Of a stretch of 64,000 nucleotides of DNA, positions 23,949-36,476 are shown in pieces (position 1 is the stretch's first letter; the number at the start of each line of letters is the position of its first letter). The translations under genes were made by a program, and so were the position numbers. Below the pieces are notes generated by a model. The model saw nothing but the letters and a program-made list of their open reading frames with translations. It had not been told where the DNA came from and ran no database searches. This DNA is from Lutraria lutraria (Eukaryota; Mollusca; Bivalvia; Venerida; Mactridae): positions 11,881,479-11,945,478 of the forward strand of contig OZ026837.1 in NCBI GenBank assembly GCA_964023205.1, written 5' to 3'.

Positions 23949-24903
23949 TTACTTCCACTTAACACTAAATTGCTTCTGTTTCTTTGTGTTGTCTTGCAGC
24001 TCCTCGGATGGTGTGGGCGGGGAACGCACAACATATTTTGACCTTTGTTTGTTTGGAGTTTTGGTATCACTACACTGTGAAGATTTCACGTAATTTATTA
24101 TACTCGGTTGGCTTCGTATTTCCTTCGTCTGTGATGGGGGGGGGTCTCCTTTGCCTCGGTTTATGCGTGCGGTCAGCACGTGTTTCTTGGTCCGCTGACG
24201 GCGTGTTTCTATTATTGGTATCAATCCGAGATTGGTGTGTAACACGTTTGCTGACTGTACACTCGATGTGTTCGTCGTTGGTCGAATCATCCGAGATTTC
24301 GGATGGCGTGTATTCATCGTGTTGTTTAGGGCAATCTCCCTGTGTATAGCCGCTCTCCTTGCATATGATACAAGTCCAGTCATTCGTACAGTTGGCTGCT
24401 ACGTGACCCACCAGTAAGCACTTACTACACTTAGGATCTTTCTTAAATTGCCCCTTATGTAGCACTGTAGTTTTGAATAAGCCAAACGAAATGAACCTAT
24501 TCAAAGTTAATACCTTCACTATATCTATCCGGTCTCCGGTTTTGCAGTTGGTTAGCTTGTCATTAATACGCAACTTTTCACGATCATAGTGATAACATTA
24601 ATGTTTTGTTTAATGAGTGTATGTTTGATGATACTATCATACACTGAGAGTGGTATGTTCTTCAATCTGATGCAAACTGTGTTCCCGCCATCGAGACGTA
24701 AGGGTTTGGTACTAAAAATTGGAAAACGCTTTCCTCTCAAAACTATTCCATTTGATAATAAGTTGACTTTATACTCAGTGTTCTCAACATAGATACGCCA
24801 CATACCCCTAACACGCTGGAGTCCAGTTAGATGTGCAGGCTCTATGATATTAGCGAAACTTATGAACATTTCCTCATGTTTAAGGAATATGGCTTGGATG
24901 TCA
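23949..24903 (-). pseudogene. LINE A copy 2 ORF1, Gag-like
   Basis: Pieces in different frames give IIEPAHLTGLQRVRGMWRIY, LRLDGGNTVCIRLKNIPLS and zinc knuckles CSKCLLVGHVAANC and CIICKESGYTQGDC. The second knuckle has Tyr where His is expected. The tail with RSPPTPSEEL ends at a stop near 23949. Frame changes lie near 24570 and 24150. The N-terminus is missing compared with copy 1. Confidence 0.78.
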
Positions 24904-26606
24904 GGTCAAATCAAGTTTCACCAATTTATAGATTTAAAAACTAAACCATAATTATATACTAAAATAAATCCACTGTATAATGTGCATTGCAAGTAATTTA
25001 AAACAAATATTACATTTGATTGGTCTTCTATAAACCAATATCGCACGTAATTTACAAATTTTTTAACAACGATAACTACTCTGTATATAGGAATATATTA
25101 TAAGTAGCCTTAAAATGTATAAAGCAGGGAATCGTGCCTCAGTGTTTTTATAACGTCCTCCGTTCGTTAGATACTTGACTTTAAAGAAATTCCGTACCCA
25201 GAACCCCGCTGTTTATTGCGTAATACTCCATAGATAAATCAAAGCTCTGAAGGTTCTGCTGCTGTTCGAAACTACAAAGCAATCAAAAGTTGAATTTCTT
25301 TGTAGGGTGAGTTTTTGAATCCGAACGATAGTTCGCACATGAATTTGGATGCAGACTTAAGTACTACTAACGCTTTTCTACACCCGCTATGCAGTTGTTA
25401 AAGTTGTTCCCGTTCCATGTGCTTTCATTACTTTGATTTATGATTCCCATCTGATCACCAAAAGTAGTTCAGCAATTAGTATAATATTATATAGTCGGCA
25501 TTACCTGCCTCTTTGTATACTCAACTTATGCAGAATGTAATATCTCATACATGAAGACATGCTCGAAGAAGAAGTTACACGTTATAAGCATTAAAATAAT
25601 CGATTACAATTTCCCGATGAATCACTTTTTTAAATATCTGGTTGGCACCCAGTTATCACCGCAACGTCCATGAATTCAATGATGACTTATATACGTTTAC
25701 AATAGAAGCTAGGAACTAGACTAAATTAGCATATACAACACGAGTATTATGACGTCATCCTTCCTTGAAATGTGTGTACTGATAGTAAATATTGTAATAA
25801 TCCGAGGGAGAGGATTGTTTAGATTTTTTACGACTGTTTTGTATTGCTCGTTCACGATATTTGCATAGCCATCTGATTTTGACTTATATGTACGTGATAT
25901 TTGAATTTGTATTTATGCCATTGAATTGAAAAATTGGAACTATGTTCGTAGACGGAAGGTTAATGGAAGCTATTCGGAATACAGGTTTTATGAAAACTGA
26001 GCGATATTTGAAATACGGTAATGCTCGTAACTTTATTGTTCGTACCGAACAACAAAAATGAAAACAAGTATCAAAATTCTGGCATCATTCCCTAGATTAA
26101 CATTTCCGCAAAAAAAATACCGAAAACTGCTTTGAAATCCGTAATCAAACAAGACGGCAATGTTAATTCGAAAATGACACCAACTGTGTTATTTTAAGCT
26201 GAGCAATAACAATAGAAGTGTCGGATCATTATCGTCTCATGAAATCAACGAATTTGACGCACCCCGTTCAATTTTGAATGTTTATGAATGTTTATGTTTA
26301 CGGTTCAATAATTGAAACCACGCCCAGGTTTGATGTCTAGTAAGAGATTTTATAACAATTTTTGTCATTAATGAATTAATAGTATCTTATCGTACCAATG
26401 CAATGCACATTACGTTAGAGATGTTTAACGCTCATAAGGAAAAGTCGATAAAGGGGTGCAGTATTTATCGCAATAAAACACCATTTTTGAGCGTACGGTT
26501 AGAATTGTTTGTTGCTTGGTATTAAAGTGTGATATCTAATCTTTGTAAATAACGTAAAATATCATTTACGTTATTTTGGCGATTTTAACCAAGCCAGATA
26601 CCTTAA
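24891..26606. repeat. Dispersed repeat R1, long copy
   Basis: Matches 3612-4443 at both ends and carries about 0.8 kb more in the middle (about 25240-26062). That middle part has no recognised ORF. The extra part could be an insertion here or a deletion in the other copy; I found no clean target duplication. The palindrome at 26547-26576 is a slightly damaged copy of the one at 4384-4414. The left boundary overlaps LINE A by a few bases and is approximate. Confidence 0.7.
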
Positions 26607-27430
26607 GCCACTGTTCTTGTTTTGGTTTAATTTTGCCAAAAAGTTTTCGCTTTTGAAAGAAAAACAAGAGGGGCGCCATCTTAGATTTGGTGAAAATCAT
26701 TGTCACTTACTTGATCAACGTTTTCGGAGTGTTCTAAATCGGTATTTTATATTCCAGATTTTTACACTAAATCCTTTTACATATGTTTAAATATACACAA
26801 ATCTTTTGCACATATATATTATGTTCGTATTGCTGTAAAATTAGTATTTTAATGGAGGCACGTGAGCATGACATTGGTTGTACAAGTTGTCTCCCTTGAC
26901 TGAGATTGAAAATGTTTTGCTAGCTATGGATGAGCTCATGAACTATGGATATAACAATGATATTATAAATTGTATTACTTAAGATGTTTCAAATATTATT
27001 GTAACAGTTAATGCTACCACGAATTGTAATTTAATAAAGCAGAAAACGCACCTAGTAGTTCTACAACAATAATAAAAATTAACAAATCTTGGTCTGATGA
27101 AAATTGCAAACAGTTACGACAAAATTTGCAATAGAAGTAAACACAATTATAGACTTTTTAAAAATGTTGCTAATAAGGAGGCTATGGTCAATGATACATT
27201 GTAGTAAGAATTATAAAAAGGAGATTAGTGCAAACTTAAAATCTTTGAATGATCAGTTTGTTAAGAAAGTCAGATAATTCTTATAAATTCAGACCCTATG
27301 TCCTACTGGAATTTGCTATATAAATATCCAACTGTTATGAATAAAAATTCAAGTAAAGTTTTTATGAGCATTTTTAATGCAAACTTGACCAATGAAGATG
27401 ATGATGGGTGCAATGTTAACCTAGATTTTA

Positions 27431-30112
27431 TTGCTGGACATAATGTTATGCTTAATTCACCTTTTGTGTGATTTCATGTCTAATAAATATAGTGGTCTAC
27501 AGCTCTTGTCAGATTGTGTAGACAAACAATTAAGTGATGTTGTGGAAGTATTTTTCAAAGTTTATCTATTATTGTATGCAAATGACACTGTGATCTTAGC
27601 AGAAAATCAAAAGGACATAGAGTCAGCTCTTAATGCTATGTCTGATTATTGCAAACTTAGGGGATTAGAAGTAAATACTGCTAAAGCACAATTTGTCATA
27701 TTTTGGAAAAAGAGAGGGTTACATAATGCTCCAAACTTTGTGTTTGAAGGTTGTTTATTAAATAGTGTTGACCATTTTCCGTATTTAGGAATACAGTTTT
27801 CATATAACGGCAAGTTTTCTACAACCGAGACTTACTTGCTTGTGTTATGGGGTTTAACTGGGATTCGCCTGGCTTATCAGCCAATCAGGCTATAGACCAG
27901 AAGATAGTTCCTCCCCAATCAATTGAAGGGAGTTGTAGAAATCAGAGAAGGGGAGATTACTTTATATTTAGACCAGATAAGATCCAAAATTGTATGTCAA
28001 TTTTAATAGAATAAAGAATAGATGCTTATTTTTTAACATAAGACAAGGAGATAATTACGTTACATGGTGGAGAATCCAAACGGACATATATCAGTTTAAG
28101 ATAAGCATGTGTGTGATTATAATTTTCATTTAAAACTAAAAATTTTTGGACATTTAATTTACATTACTAGCTATAAAAATGGCAGAGGGACTAACAATAA
28201 AAAATTCAGTGGACATAGTACAGAAGACGCTAATAAATGTCTAAGTGCTTTTAAAGCATTTTGTATGTATTCAAACTTGAAGAATAACAGTGAGAGAAAA
28301 ATTGCCACTCTCCAACTACATTTGGATGGACCAGCAAAATTATGTTTTTTACATTTAGACGGACACTTACAACAAAATTACCAGGACGTTGAATAGGCGT
28401 TTCAAGAAAAGTATATTTCAAACAATCAGGCTAATTTGATCTGCAATTCAGAAAAAATACCTACCATGTCTTTACATGATCAACCTCTGGAAAAAACTTT
28501 TACAGTGAAGTGGTAGATTTAGGTGGGAAGTTATCAAAAGTGACTTTGAAATTCTGTGTCTATTTATAAGTGGACTTCTAGAAAGACTTAAATTCTATAT
28601 ACGGGCTGGTCAACCTAAAACGGTAGAATCAGCATTCGCATCGGAAAAACTAGGGGAAGCGTATGTATATTTACAGAGAGAAACTGATATCGAATACGTT
28701 CACTCTGTTGCAGCGGCAACGCAAAGAGATGAAGTAATAATGTTAAGAGAAGACATTAGTAGACTAACTAAGCAGTTCAATGAACTATCCAGGCCTGTGA
28801 GCATGAATACCACAGGAACTGAACGTCAATGATACAATTGCCGCGACAGGGGTCACGTCAAACGAGCATGTAACGTTGACAAAAAACAAAATAGCGAGGA
28901 TATAACTTGCAGGTTATGTAATCAACACGGACATAGAGCGTCACATTGTATAAGAAGAGATTTAAACTCCAGCAGACCGAGCGAAAGGCGCGACCACTCG
29001 GCAGGGCAACGGCAGTATGCGCCAGACCGCGCTCAGTTTATGTGAAGAGGAACCGTTATTGTAATGCATTATCAAGGGATAGGAACCATTTCTTCTATAC
29101 ATTGACTTCATTAAACGATCATGTCACAATAAATGCACTTTTGGATAGTGGAAGTTTTATCAATTTAATATCGAGCGCAGTTTTTGAGGATATCCCACAG
29201 AAAAACATTTTAAACTTTTCTAAACGTGACGAAAATGTAACTTTGGCGGACAAGCAAACTATTACAGTAAATGGATTTGCAAGCATACGAGTTCGAGTTA
29301 ATGCTGATATTGTAACATTAGCTTGATCAGGCTCGTAGAGCTATGTTTTCTGTAATTAACAAATCCAAAAAGTTGCATTTTCCGATTGATATACAAATAC
29401 ATTTGTTTGATACAATGATCCCTTCAAATATGTTGTATGGGACTGAAGTCTTGTGTGTTGAAAATGCTGACGTTATATATAAATTTTCAGTTAAGGTATT
29501 TTAAACTGATGCTTAACCTTCAGCAGTCTACACCTAATTGTATGTTCTATAGTGATCTTGGTGTCTTGCCAGTTCATATTAAAAACAGAGCGTTAAATTA
29601 TTGGAGCAAGTTACCTAATTCCAAAAACGATAAAATGTGTAACATTCTTTATAGAACATGTTATAGACCCTATACAAATATAATTATGAAATTCAGTTGG
29701 TTATCTATGACTGCTTCAATAGGATTGAATTGTCCAGCTATTGGATAGATCAGAAAACTGGAATGGTACACTTGGTGTCTCTAGTAAATGCCTTAATTAT
29801 AGAGTGTATAAACATGAATTTGTTTTTCAGAAATATTTTCAAATCTTGCCTACAGATCTTACTATGTCATTATGTAAACTCAGGTTGATGAATCATAAAC
29901 TTCCCATAGAGAAAGGCAGATTTGAAAATGTTGTTCGTGAACAAAGAACATGTCATTTGTGTTGCGATAATTTATCAGGTGATGAATTTCACTATCTGTT
30001 TGATTGTAAATGTTTTGATGTAGATAGAGACAAATATCTAGAAGAATATTGTTATACATCTGCTATGAAATCCTCAAGTCTGATGAATAATAAAAGCAGG
30101 GATACATTTTAA
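27431..30112 (+). pseudogene. LINE B reverse transcriptase, split by an insertion
   Basis: 27431-27842 encodes the late RT region: LLYANDTVILAENQKDIESA, in which the usual YADD is YAND, then AKAQFVIFWKKRG and HFPYLGIQFSYNGKFS. After the 1.48-kb insertion the frame resumes with DQARRAMFSVINKSKKLHFP and DTMIPSNMLYGTEVLCVENA, followed by broken readings (LPVHIKNRALNYWSKLPNS) and a C-terminal Cys/His motif (TCHLCCDNLSGDEFHYLFDC). The Asp-to-Asn change in the catalytic pair plus stops at about 29500 and 29746 show that it is inactive. Confidence 0.78.
27843..29320 (+). mobile_element. LTR-retrotransposon fragment (LTR, gag, protease), nested in LINE B
   Basis: The insertion is flanked by GCTTG on both sides (27838-27842 and 29321-29325), and removing it restores the LINE B frame. 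It opens TGTTATGGGG. A candidate 5' LTR runs to TTACA at 28064, followed by TGGTGGAGAATCC, a plausible primer-binding site. Gag has FSGHSTEDANKCLSAFKAFC and RKIATLQLHLDGPAKLCFL. Zinc knuckles CRDRGHVKRAC and CRLCNQHGHRASHC stand at 28840-28950. A retropepsin motif ALLDSGSFINLIS is near 29140. There is no reverse transcriptase, integrase or 3' LTR. Several stops interrupt gag. Confidence 0.75.
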
Positions 30113-30440
30113 AACTAGCTGTATCTTGCAAAAGAATTATGTCGTGTTTTAGATAGATTATTGTAGTGAATATTAGCAAATAAAAAACAATATAATTTTT
30201 AGGCATACCTAAGTATTATAAAGTAATAGAGTAATGTAATAATGTAATTGGTTAAAGTTTCTTTTAGTAATTAATTTCTCATCATCCATACATTTTTCTG
30301 ATCAATATTGGTAATATATAAATTCATTTATTCATAGTATTCTCTCATGGGTTCTGCTATGCTTTTTTATACATCGTATGTTATATAATTTTGTTACATG
30401 CCCATATGGGCATTAACTTGTTAATAAACTTCTGAAACTA

Positions 30441-31535
30441 GGGCATAAATATCCAATTTTGGATTTACCTGACGGTGTATTCATTCGCGGTGCGTGACTA
30501 TGCGCCACTGGATTACATATAAATGTGAGACGAAACTAAGATGGACCAATTAAAAGTTATAACTTTTTTTTTATTTAATACTATATTTTTATTTACGTCA
30601 AAGTTTATAAGGAAATTGCATAACGTTATAATACTGTATACTTACTTTGTTGCAATACGTATGCTATTTAACAATGAGCAAAGACACTGTTGCAGTTGAA
30701 GGCTGAGACAAACTTTTAAAACATGAACACATTGACTGCATAAAATGGTTTTCAAGATGCAAAGGAATTTAGTTTTGAGGTTCTTAGGTAAGTGTGATTT
30801 TTCAGTTTGTCTCGCAAATGCGGCTAAGAAGGCAACTTATCTTGCGCACATTTTGTAACGTTGATTATCATCCTGTTAAACTGTATCTAAATGACTAGAT
30901 AAAAACTTCGAACTCTGTGGGTAGTGCTATCCGAGCTGTAGATTATAACACTTCATTGCTCTCGCTGCTTTTCAGAGACTGATTTGGGTTGCACGCACTC
31001 TGGATGTCAATATTTACAGCAGGTCACGGCTTACAGTAAGTCAAACAGATGGTAGAATACGCATGAACCGCCATAGAAATGAAACCCATGCAGAGTGTTT
31101 TAATTCAGAAGGTAGACATGTTTGGTGAAGGCAGTATTTATAGTCTAGGGTAGTATAATGAGGAACCAGAATCTGATTTGGTTATCATCAAAGGTAATCT
31201 ATATGCCCTGTGATATATCAACATTTTAAACAGTACCATGATATGTACCATTCTGGCTGAATAACGGACCATTGAATTTTCAAAATGAAATTTAGATAAT
31301 TCATAATGAATAAACATAACCCAAAATTAAATATATACGTTTTGTAAGATTGAAGTTGCTGCAAATATTTCATTTTGAGTCAGTATATACCATCGTTCAA
31401 AGAAAAGGTTAGCCGACTATGAACCAGACTAACTCGGCCTCAAAATCTTAAAGACACAATCATGTACATAAAAGGTTACAATAATATATACATACGAAAT
31501 AATGGTGATATACATATGAACTTAGTTAACATTAC
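30441..31535. other. Intron of protease gene 2, no element seen
   Basis: AT-rich DNA between the LINE B 3' end and the splice donor at 31535. There are no ORFs of interest and no obvious repeat partner in the window. Confidence 0.45.
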
Positions 31536-32576
31536 CAGCTCTGATGAAGTCTCCAGACGCCGGGAAATCTCCACTGATTGGCATTCTTTTCATAATTTTC
31601 ACAAGGGCCACCTCTACCCCAGCTCTGCCATTTCCACCCGCTTGATAAACAACTTTTTTCAATGCACCAAAATCTGAAGACCTATCACATTTTGGTTGAT
31701 AGACTGTTACATTATTATCTTCAAAGTCTCTCACGCCCTGTTCATATTCTCTTAAACCACTGATATCATTGCAAAAAACATGAGCCGATGTTATGCAGCA
31801 CAGATCGTATTGTGGGTGATGAACAAATCCCCCAAGGGTTCCAGTCAAAGATTCTCCATCAGAAGTTAGCATGCTGCTTGTTATAGCGCAACCCATTTTC
31901 AAATTCTCATGATAATCTTCCGGACCGCCATGCAAAAATGTGAATGTTGCTTCTCGGACATCTACCGGGATGTTTTCTATAGAGTCTGGAAAATGATCTT
32001 CTGCAATGTGTATCATACCTTTAACATGAACGTATAAAGCAATGCATGGTAATAGTTCAATTCTTTCATGAGGCGTACCAAAACCTTTAGATTTCACCCA
32101 AGAGACAGATATCATAGTGATATTACTATGTTTGTTCAACAAAGTCTCTGAATGTTTATCAACGATATTTGTTAATTCAGTAAGTTTGTCTTTTGAAATT
32201 ACTATCGATTCTAGCTCTTTTTGCACAACATATGAACTTTCATGACTGCATTCTCCGTTAAATCGGATATAGGTCAAATACTCACAATTTAATCTTGTTA
32301 GAGATTTGGCCTTGGTAGTGACAACAAAAACAATTTTATTTTCATCATTTTCTTCGGAATGGGTGTATCTATATGCAGGCCAAACATCCAAGATTTCATC
32401 CGAGAGACTGTTAATGTGCTCACTGATCGCATCACACATAATCTTCACAATGTCTGATTTTCGACCAAACTCTGAGCATGATTTATTCAGGACCAACTGA
32501 GGCGGCAAGATTCGTTCACTTAGAAGTTCCTTTAATATATCGATAGAGCCATCATCCAACAACCGTATGTTCATCC
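31536..32576 (-). CDS. Protease gene 2, large exon: N-terminal domain and first half of a trypsin-like barrel
   Basis: The exon follows the acceptor TTCATTTATAG and ends at GCTG before a GTAATG donor. Gene 1 has the same borders. I take ATG 32574 as the start because it lies two bases inside the exon and no coding exon upstream is known. Residues 1-225 form an unrecognised mixed domain that includes IPVDVREATFTFLHGG. From about residue 228 a PA-clan barrel begins: GTLGGFVHH, then CCITSAHVF with the expected catalytic His265, then AGVEVALVKI, where Glu321 stands in the place of the usual Asp. The nucleophile Ser424 is in the next exon at 17161. No signal peptide or membrane segment is visible, so I infer an intracellular protein. 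Substrate and pathway are unknown. Whether Glu still supports catalysis is open. Confidence 0.8.
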
Positions 32577-35500
32577 CTATAAATGAAGTATGAAAGTTAC
32601 AATATGTACGTGAGATCTATCATAATAAAAACTGCAACGACTAAATGGTTCAATACGTTTGCAATAACCGTTAAATAGAAGAAGCTTAATCATACGCAAT
32701 TTCTTTTTCACATTCCCTTACATCTAATTGTCTTACACAACTTATTAGTAATTGCATATTTACGCTTCCCTGCTAATTGGTTGGTTTTATATACACACAA
32801 TTACAAAATATGCAAAATAATTGGAGAAATACAGGAATTAACGCGAAAATCAACGAAAAGCATACCGCTCCGCTAGATGGCGCTTTTTGAGAGTTTTCCA
32901 TGGAAACATCATTTGAATATATCATTTCTGCATTAGCCAATACATTCATAAAATTATCATTTTTCGGGAGGAAAACCTTTCCAATATGACGTAATGTTAT
33001 AACCTGATATATAATGTCAACTATTTTGCTCAGTTAACTACTGGTCAAATCTAGATAAATTAACACAAACACATTCAATTGCAATGTTCATATTTAAATA
33101 ACAAAAGGAGGTGGAGTATATCCTTCAATCGACTATCAATTCTCTCTGTTCGCGAGGAAGAATGAGAATATGACGCTTTCATTGTAAGAGCAACTGTTTT
33201 CACTGCTTTCTTCTCGTGTTTAATCATCAAAATCAACAAAACAGTGTTATCTATTAAAACATTTTACGTTAAAAAATACAAATTATAAAAGCTTTAAAGT
33301 GGTGTAAAATACATAAAATTTGATCAGAAAAAGATTGAGTTATGACGGGTAGAAAATGACCAGTGTTGACAGTGATACACTCGCTAAATGTTTGCCAACC
33401 AAACGAAAAATCGATACTTCAGCATTTCTCTTTCTGTTTTTGGCACGTAAATTATAATACTGACAAAGCCCTCGCACCGGTTATGTCACGCTTTGCTACT
33501 TTATCATTCTGTATCAAGCCGAGAAAGTATTTATGTAAATATAAACAAGTCGAGAATATTGGTATGACGTCACGCTATGCGTGTCGTAATATCTGTATAT
33601 TGATCACGTTAACTGAGTAAATATCAAATTTGGGCAGAATTTGGATGAAGAATTTTTTTTTAAATCGGAGTATCATAAAATACCGAAAAATGGTAGGAAA
33701 ATGAGTGTTGAAATGTGAATCATGATTGTCAACCCTAAAAACCAATTGCATTTCCCTGGGCTCTAACAAACATGACTACTAGTGTGTCCTTAACGTAACG
33801 TTATGGAAAAAGCTTAATTTGTTTTTATCATTATAACTGCGATCTGACATCACTATTAGTAATCTTTTAGATAACCCAATAAATGCGTACCAACATTTTT
33901 GACACGTCTTTCTGTCAATATAACAATACGTCAGGTAGGTAATCAAAGGCCTCTTAGAAATGAATATACAACTATCTATCAGGTCAACTGTCTCTATTTT
34001 CGTCAACATAATACATCCAACTATAATAAACCTCAAGTTATACTTTGAAATCAGGAGTCTTGATTCTTATAAATTCTAAGCTTTTACTATTTTTCCCCAT
34101 TTTTATCATTGTAACACTAAGGACATATACATAACATCAAGGACGATTTATCATAACTGCATGCAAAGAGATGTGCCTTCCTTGTTTATTTGTGAAATTA
34201 AGATCTGAAGTGTTAAACAACAACAATACAAATGACGAATAAAACATGTTTGATATCAAACTATGTAACATAGTATGCATTTATTACAGAAATCGTATAA
34301 AAATACGCTGAGAAAGATTATTTGTTATTGCAAAGAAAAAATGTAACAGTAAAGACATTTTCAATTATATTTCTAAATACTTTGAAGTGACTTAAATTAA
34401 GGAAATAATGCTTCATTGTGAGTGCTCAGAAATATTCATTTTTCTTAACAAGCACAGACTGATTCAGTTATAATGATATCTCAATCAGACTAGACCATGT
34501 GTCACTATCCATTAATTTTCAGACATTTCAATAGCTAATAACATGCATAGCATTGATACCTTGTTAAGTTGAAATAAACAAAAATCTTCGAAATCATAGT
34601 GTAGCACAAGAACGTAGATAGACAGCCATAGAACTTTGCAACATGTTTAAGTACTTCTTCCTAAACATATTTTACTACACTGAAGTGTCTTAACTTTTCT
34701 ATTAGTTCAGGTTCAGTTGATCTCTTCATAGTCATATTTCATGATAGATCCTTCAATATCAAAGACCAAAAGAAACATTTGGAAAATCTCTACCTAATTA
34801 TGCATACACAATATCATTCTGTACATCATTCCCTTCAACATCTTCTACATAACCAAAATAACATCTTCATAAGAGACAATTTTTCTTGAGGATGATTTTT
34901 ATAGTTAAGGTTCACCTTTTTCTATGTTGTAAAGCACGTTACATTTTGAACGGTTGATGTTTTTTTTATCATTCTGATCTCTATTTTCGCGTTACTCTAT
35001 TCCTATAACATTGCTGTTCTTTTCTATAAGTTTAACTTGCTTCTGTATTAATCGGCTTCTTTAGTTTTTATCATTGTCTACTGTATCAGGTAGTTTTTCT
35101 ATCTGGCTGGTCTCCATTTATATTTTATTTCCACTACATTCTATGTCTTGGCCCTGTAAATACACGGTGCTTGGTGTTTTCCATAGTAGTCCTGGACATG
35201 TTTTTTCTTTACTTTTACATTTCTTTGTTTCAAAATTGTTGTTCTTTTTAAGATTTGTGTGTTTCGCTCCTGAGTAATTCTCCTTATACTGTTTAGATAT
35301 AAAATGATTTCTAACGTTCGGCATTTAACAATATCATGACTTTAAATTTAAAAATGCGCAGTTAACTGTCAGTAAAGGCAGCAAAGATACAGCATAAAAC
35401 AGGCAGAGTGTCATTCCGCGGTTACATTGTTTAGAGCTCATGAAAGTTACGGGTTATAAGAATATATTAGACAGTGTGCAAGTTTATCAGAACAATGAGT

Positions 35501-36476
35501 TTAACTCTAACATTTTTTTGTAAAATATTTCAATCGGATTTACAGCAGATCAAACGTGATTTCAGTAATAATTATCTGTCCGTACTGTTACTGAATATAG
35601 AAGTAATTTTCACCAATCTTTTTGTCAATGTGAGCACACAAGATGCCATAGGAAAAGAGTAATTCGTGAATGTTCTACTCACGGGTAAATAACAAAATCG
35701 TCGCTTTGACTGAAACGTTCAAATATTATGATTCCGTGACCTTTGCCATGTAATTGTTTGACAGCAGACGTTTCATTGGCTGAACCACTCAGAATCGTAA
35801 TATGGCGTAGCATGGTGGAAATGTATGACAAAGTGGACGATTTTTGCTAGGTGCACGTGAGTAGAACATTCCTGGATTAGTCTTTTGCGCTGGATCAGTG
35901 CATTTTAGTAATATTTATTATATATTGTCATTCCTGTCTCTGGTGTTTAAATGTGTATTAAGTATGGTAATTCAAGCCGATTTTGTGTTGCTATGTTGCA
36001 TTGGAGTTAACAAAATTCACGATTTCTTGGTGGGAAAAGATTAAATATCTACTTCAATGTTTTGAATTCGACAAACTATTTATTGGTTTTGTGTAGTATA
36101 ATATGTAAGCTAACGGTAGACACCAATTATTAGAAAATTGAGTGATTTTTGAAAAAGTTACGTAGTGTTAAACCAACTTGGTGCGGATACCGTCAGTTTG
36201 GAAGTTGTAACCCTTGTATATGTATATAAGAGTATATATGATAAACGTGTTTTTGGTCCGTGTTTCCATTTTACACTATCACTGCAACGCGCTAGCCCCC
36301 TATGCAAGATACCAGATTAGAAACATCAATTTCTTTAAATATGTTAACATCCATTTTTTATCAAATACAATAAGTTAGATTTAAAACTAAAATCCTAATA
36401 AAATCTTATGTGACAAAAACTCTCCTTGCAGTTACGGATTTTATCAAGATGGTTGCTCTATATTGACTTTAATTAA
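32577..36476. other. Intergenic or 5' intron of gene 2; no coding exon recognised
   Basis: At 32820-32990 is a block similar to 50520-50740: AACGCGAAAA, CGCTCCRCTAG.TGGC, ATGGAAAYATCATTTGAATA, TTAGCCAATAC and a CGGGAGGAAAACC end. It is probably a truncated relative of the MITE at 50378-50761. CTCGCACCGGTTATGTCA at about 33473 pairs with 18275. The rest (33700-36470) is AT-rich with no supported ORF. Confidence 0.4.

Larger units (their letters stand above)
19471..24903 (-). mobile_element. LINE A, copy 2 (L1/Tx1-like, 5'-truncated, decayed)
   Basis: Same family as 9961-15660: both ORFs match motif for motif. The 5' end begins inside ORF1 (DIQAIFLKHEE aligns with DQDLWLKNEE of copy 1), next to repeat R1. 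The 3' end near 19471-19490 has an ATAAAATAAACG tail and abuts the LINE B fragment. It is more mutated than copy 1. It lies in sense orientation inside the gene 2 intron. Confidence 0.82.
26850..30440 (+). mobile_element. LINE B, 3' part, interrupted by an LTR element
   Basis: The 5' portion (26850-27842) reads in broken frames: INKSWSDENCKQLRQN, SSKVFMSIFNANLTNEDDD, then reverse transcriptase near 27560. The coding sequence resumes at 29321 after a nested insertion and ends near 30112. The 3' UTR has GCCCATATGGGC (30400-30411, a perfect palindrome) followed by TTAATAAACTTCTGAAACT, a 3' end I recognise from LINEs of molluscs. The clade is not assigned beyond the Jockey/CR1/I assemblage. Confidence 0.75.

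Noticed and set aside
24891..26606. R1 as a DNA transposon with terminal inverted repeats
   Set aside because: I compared the two ends by eye and found no inverted match, and no target duplication.
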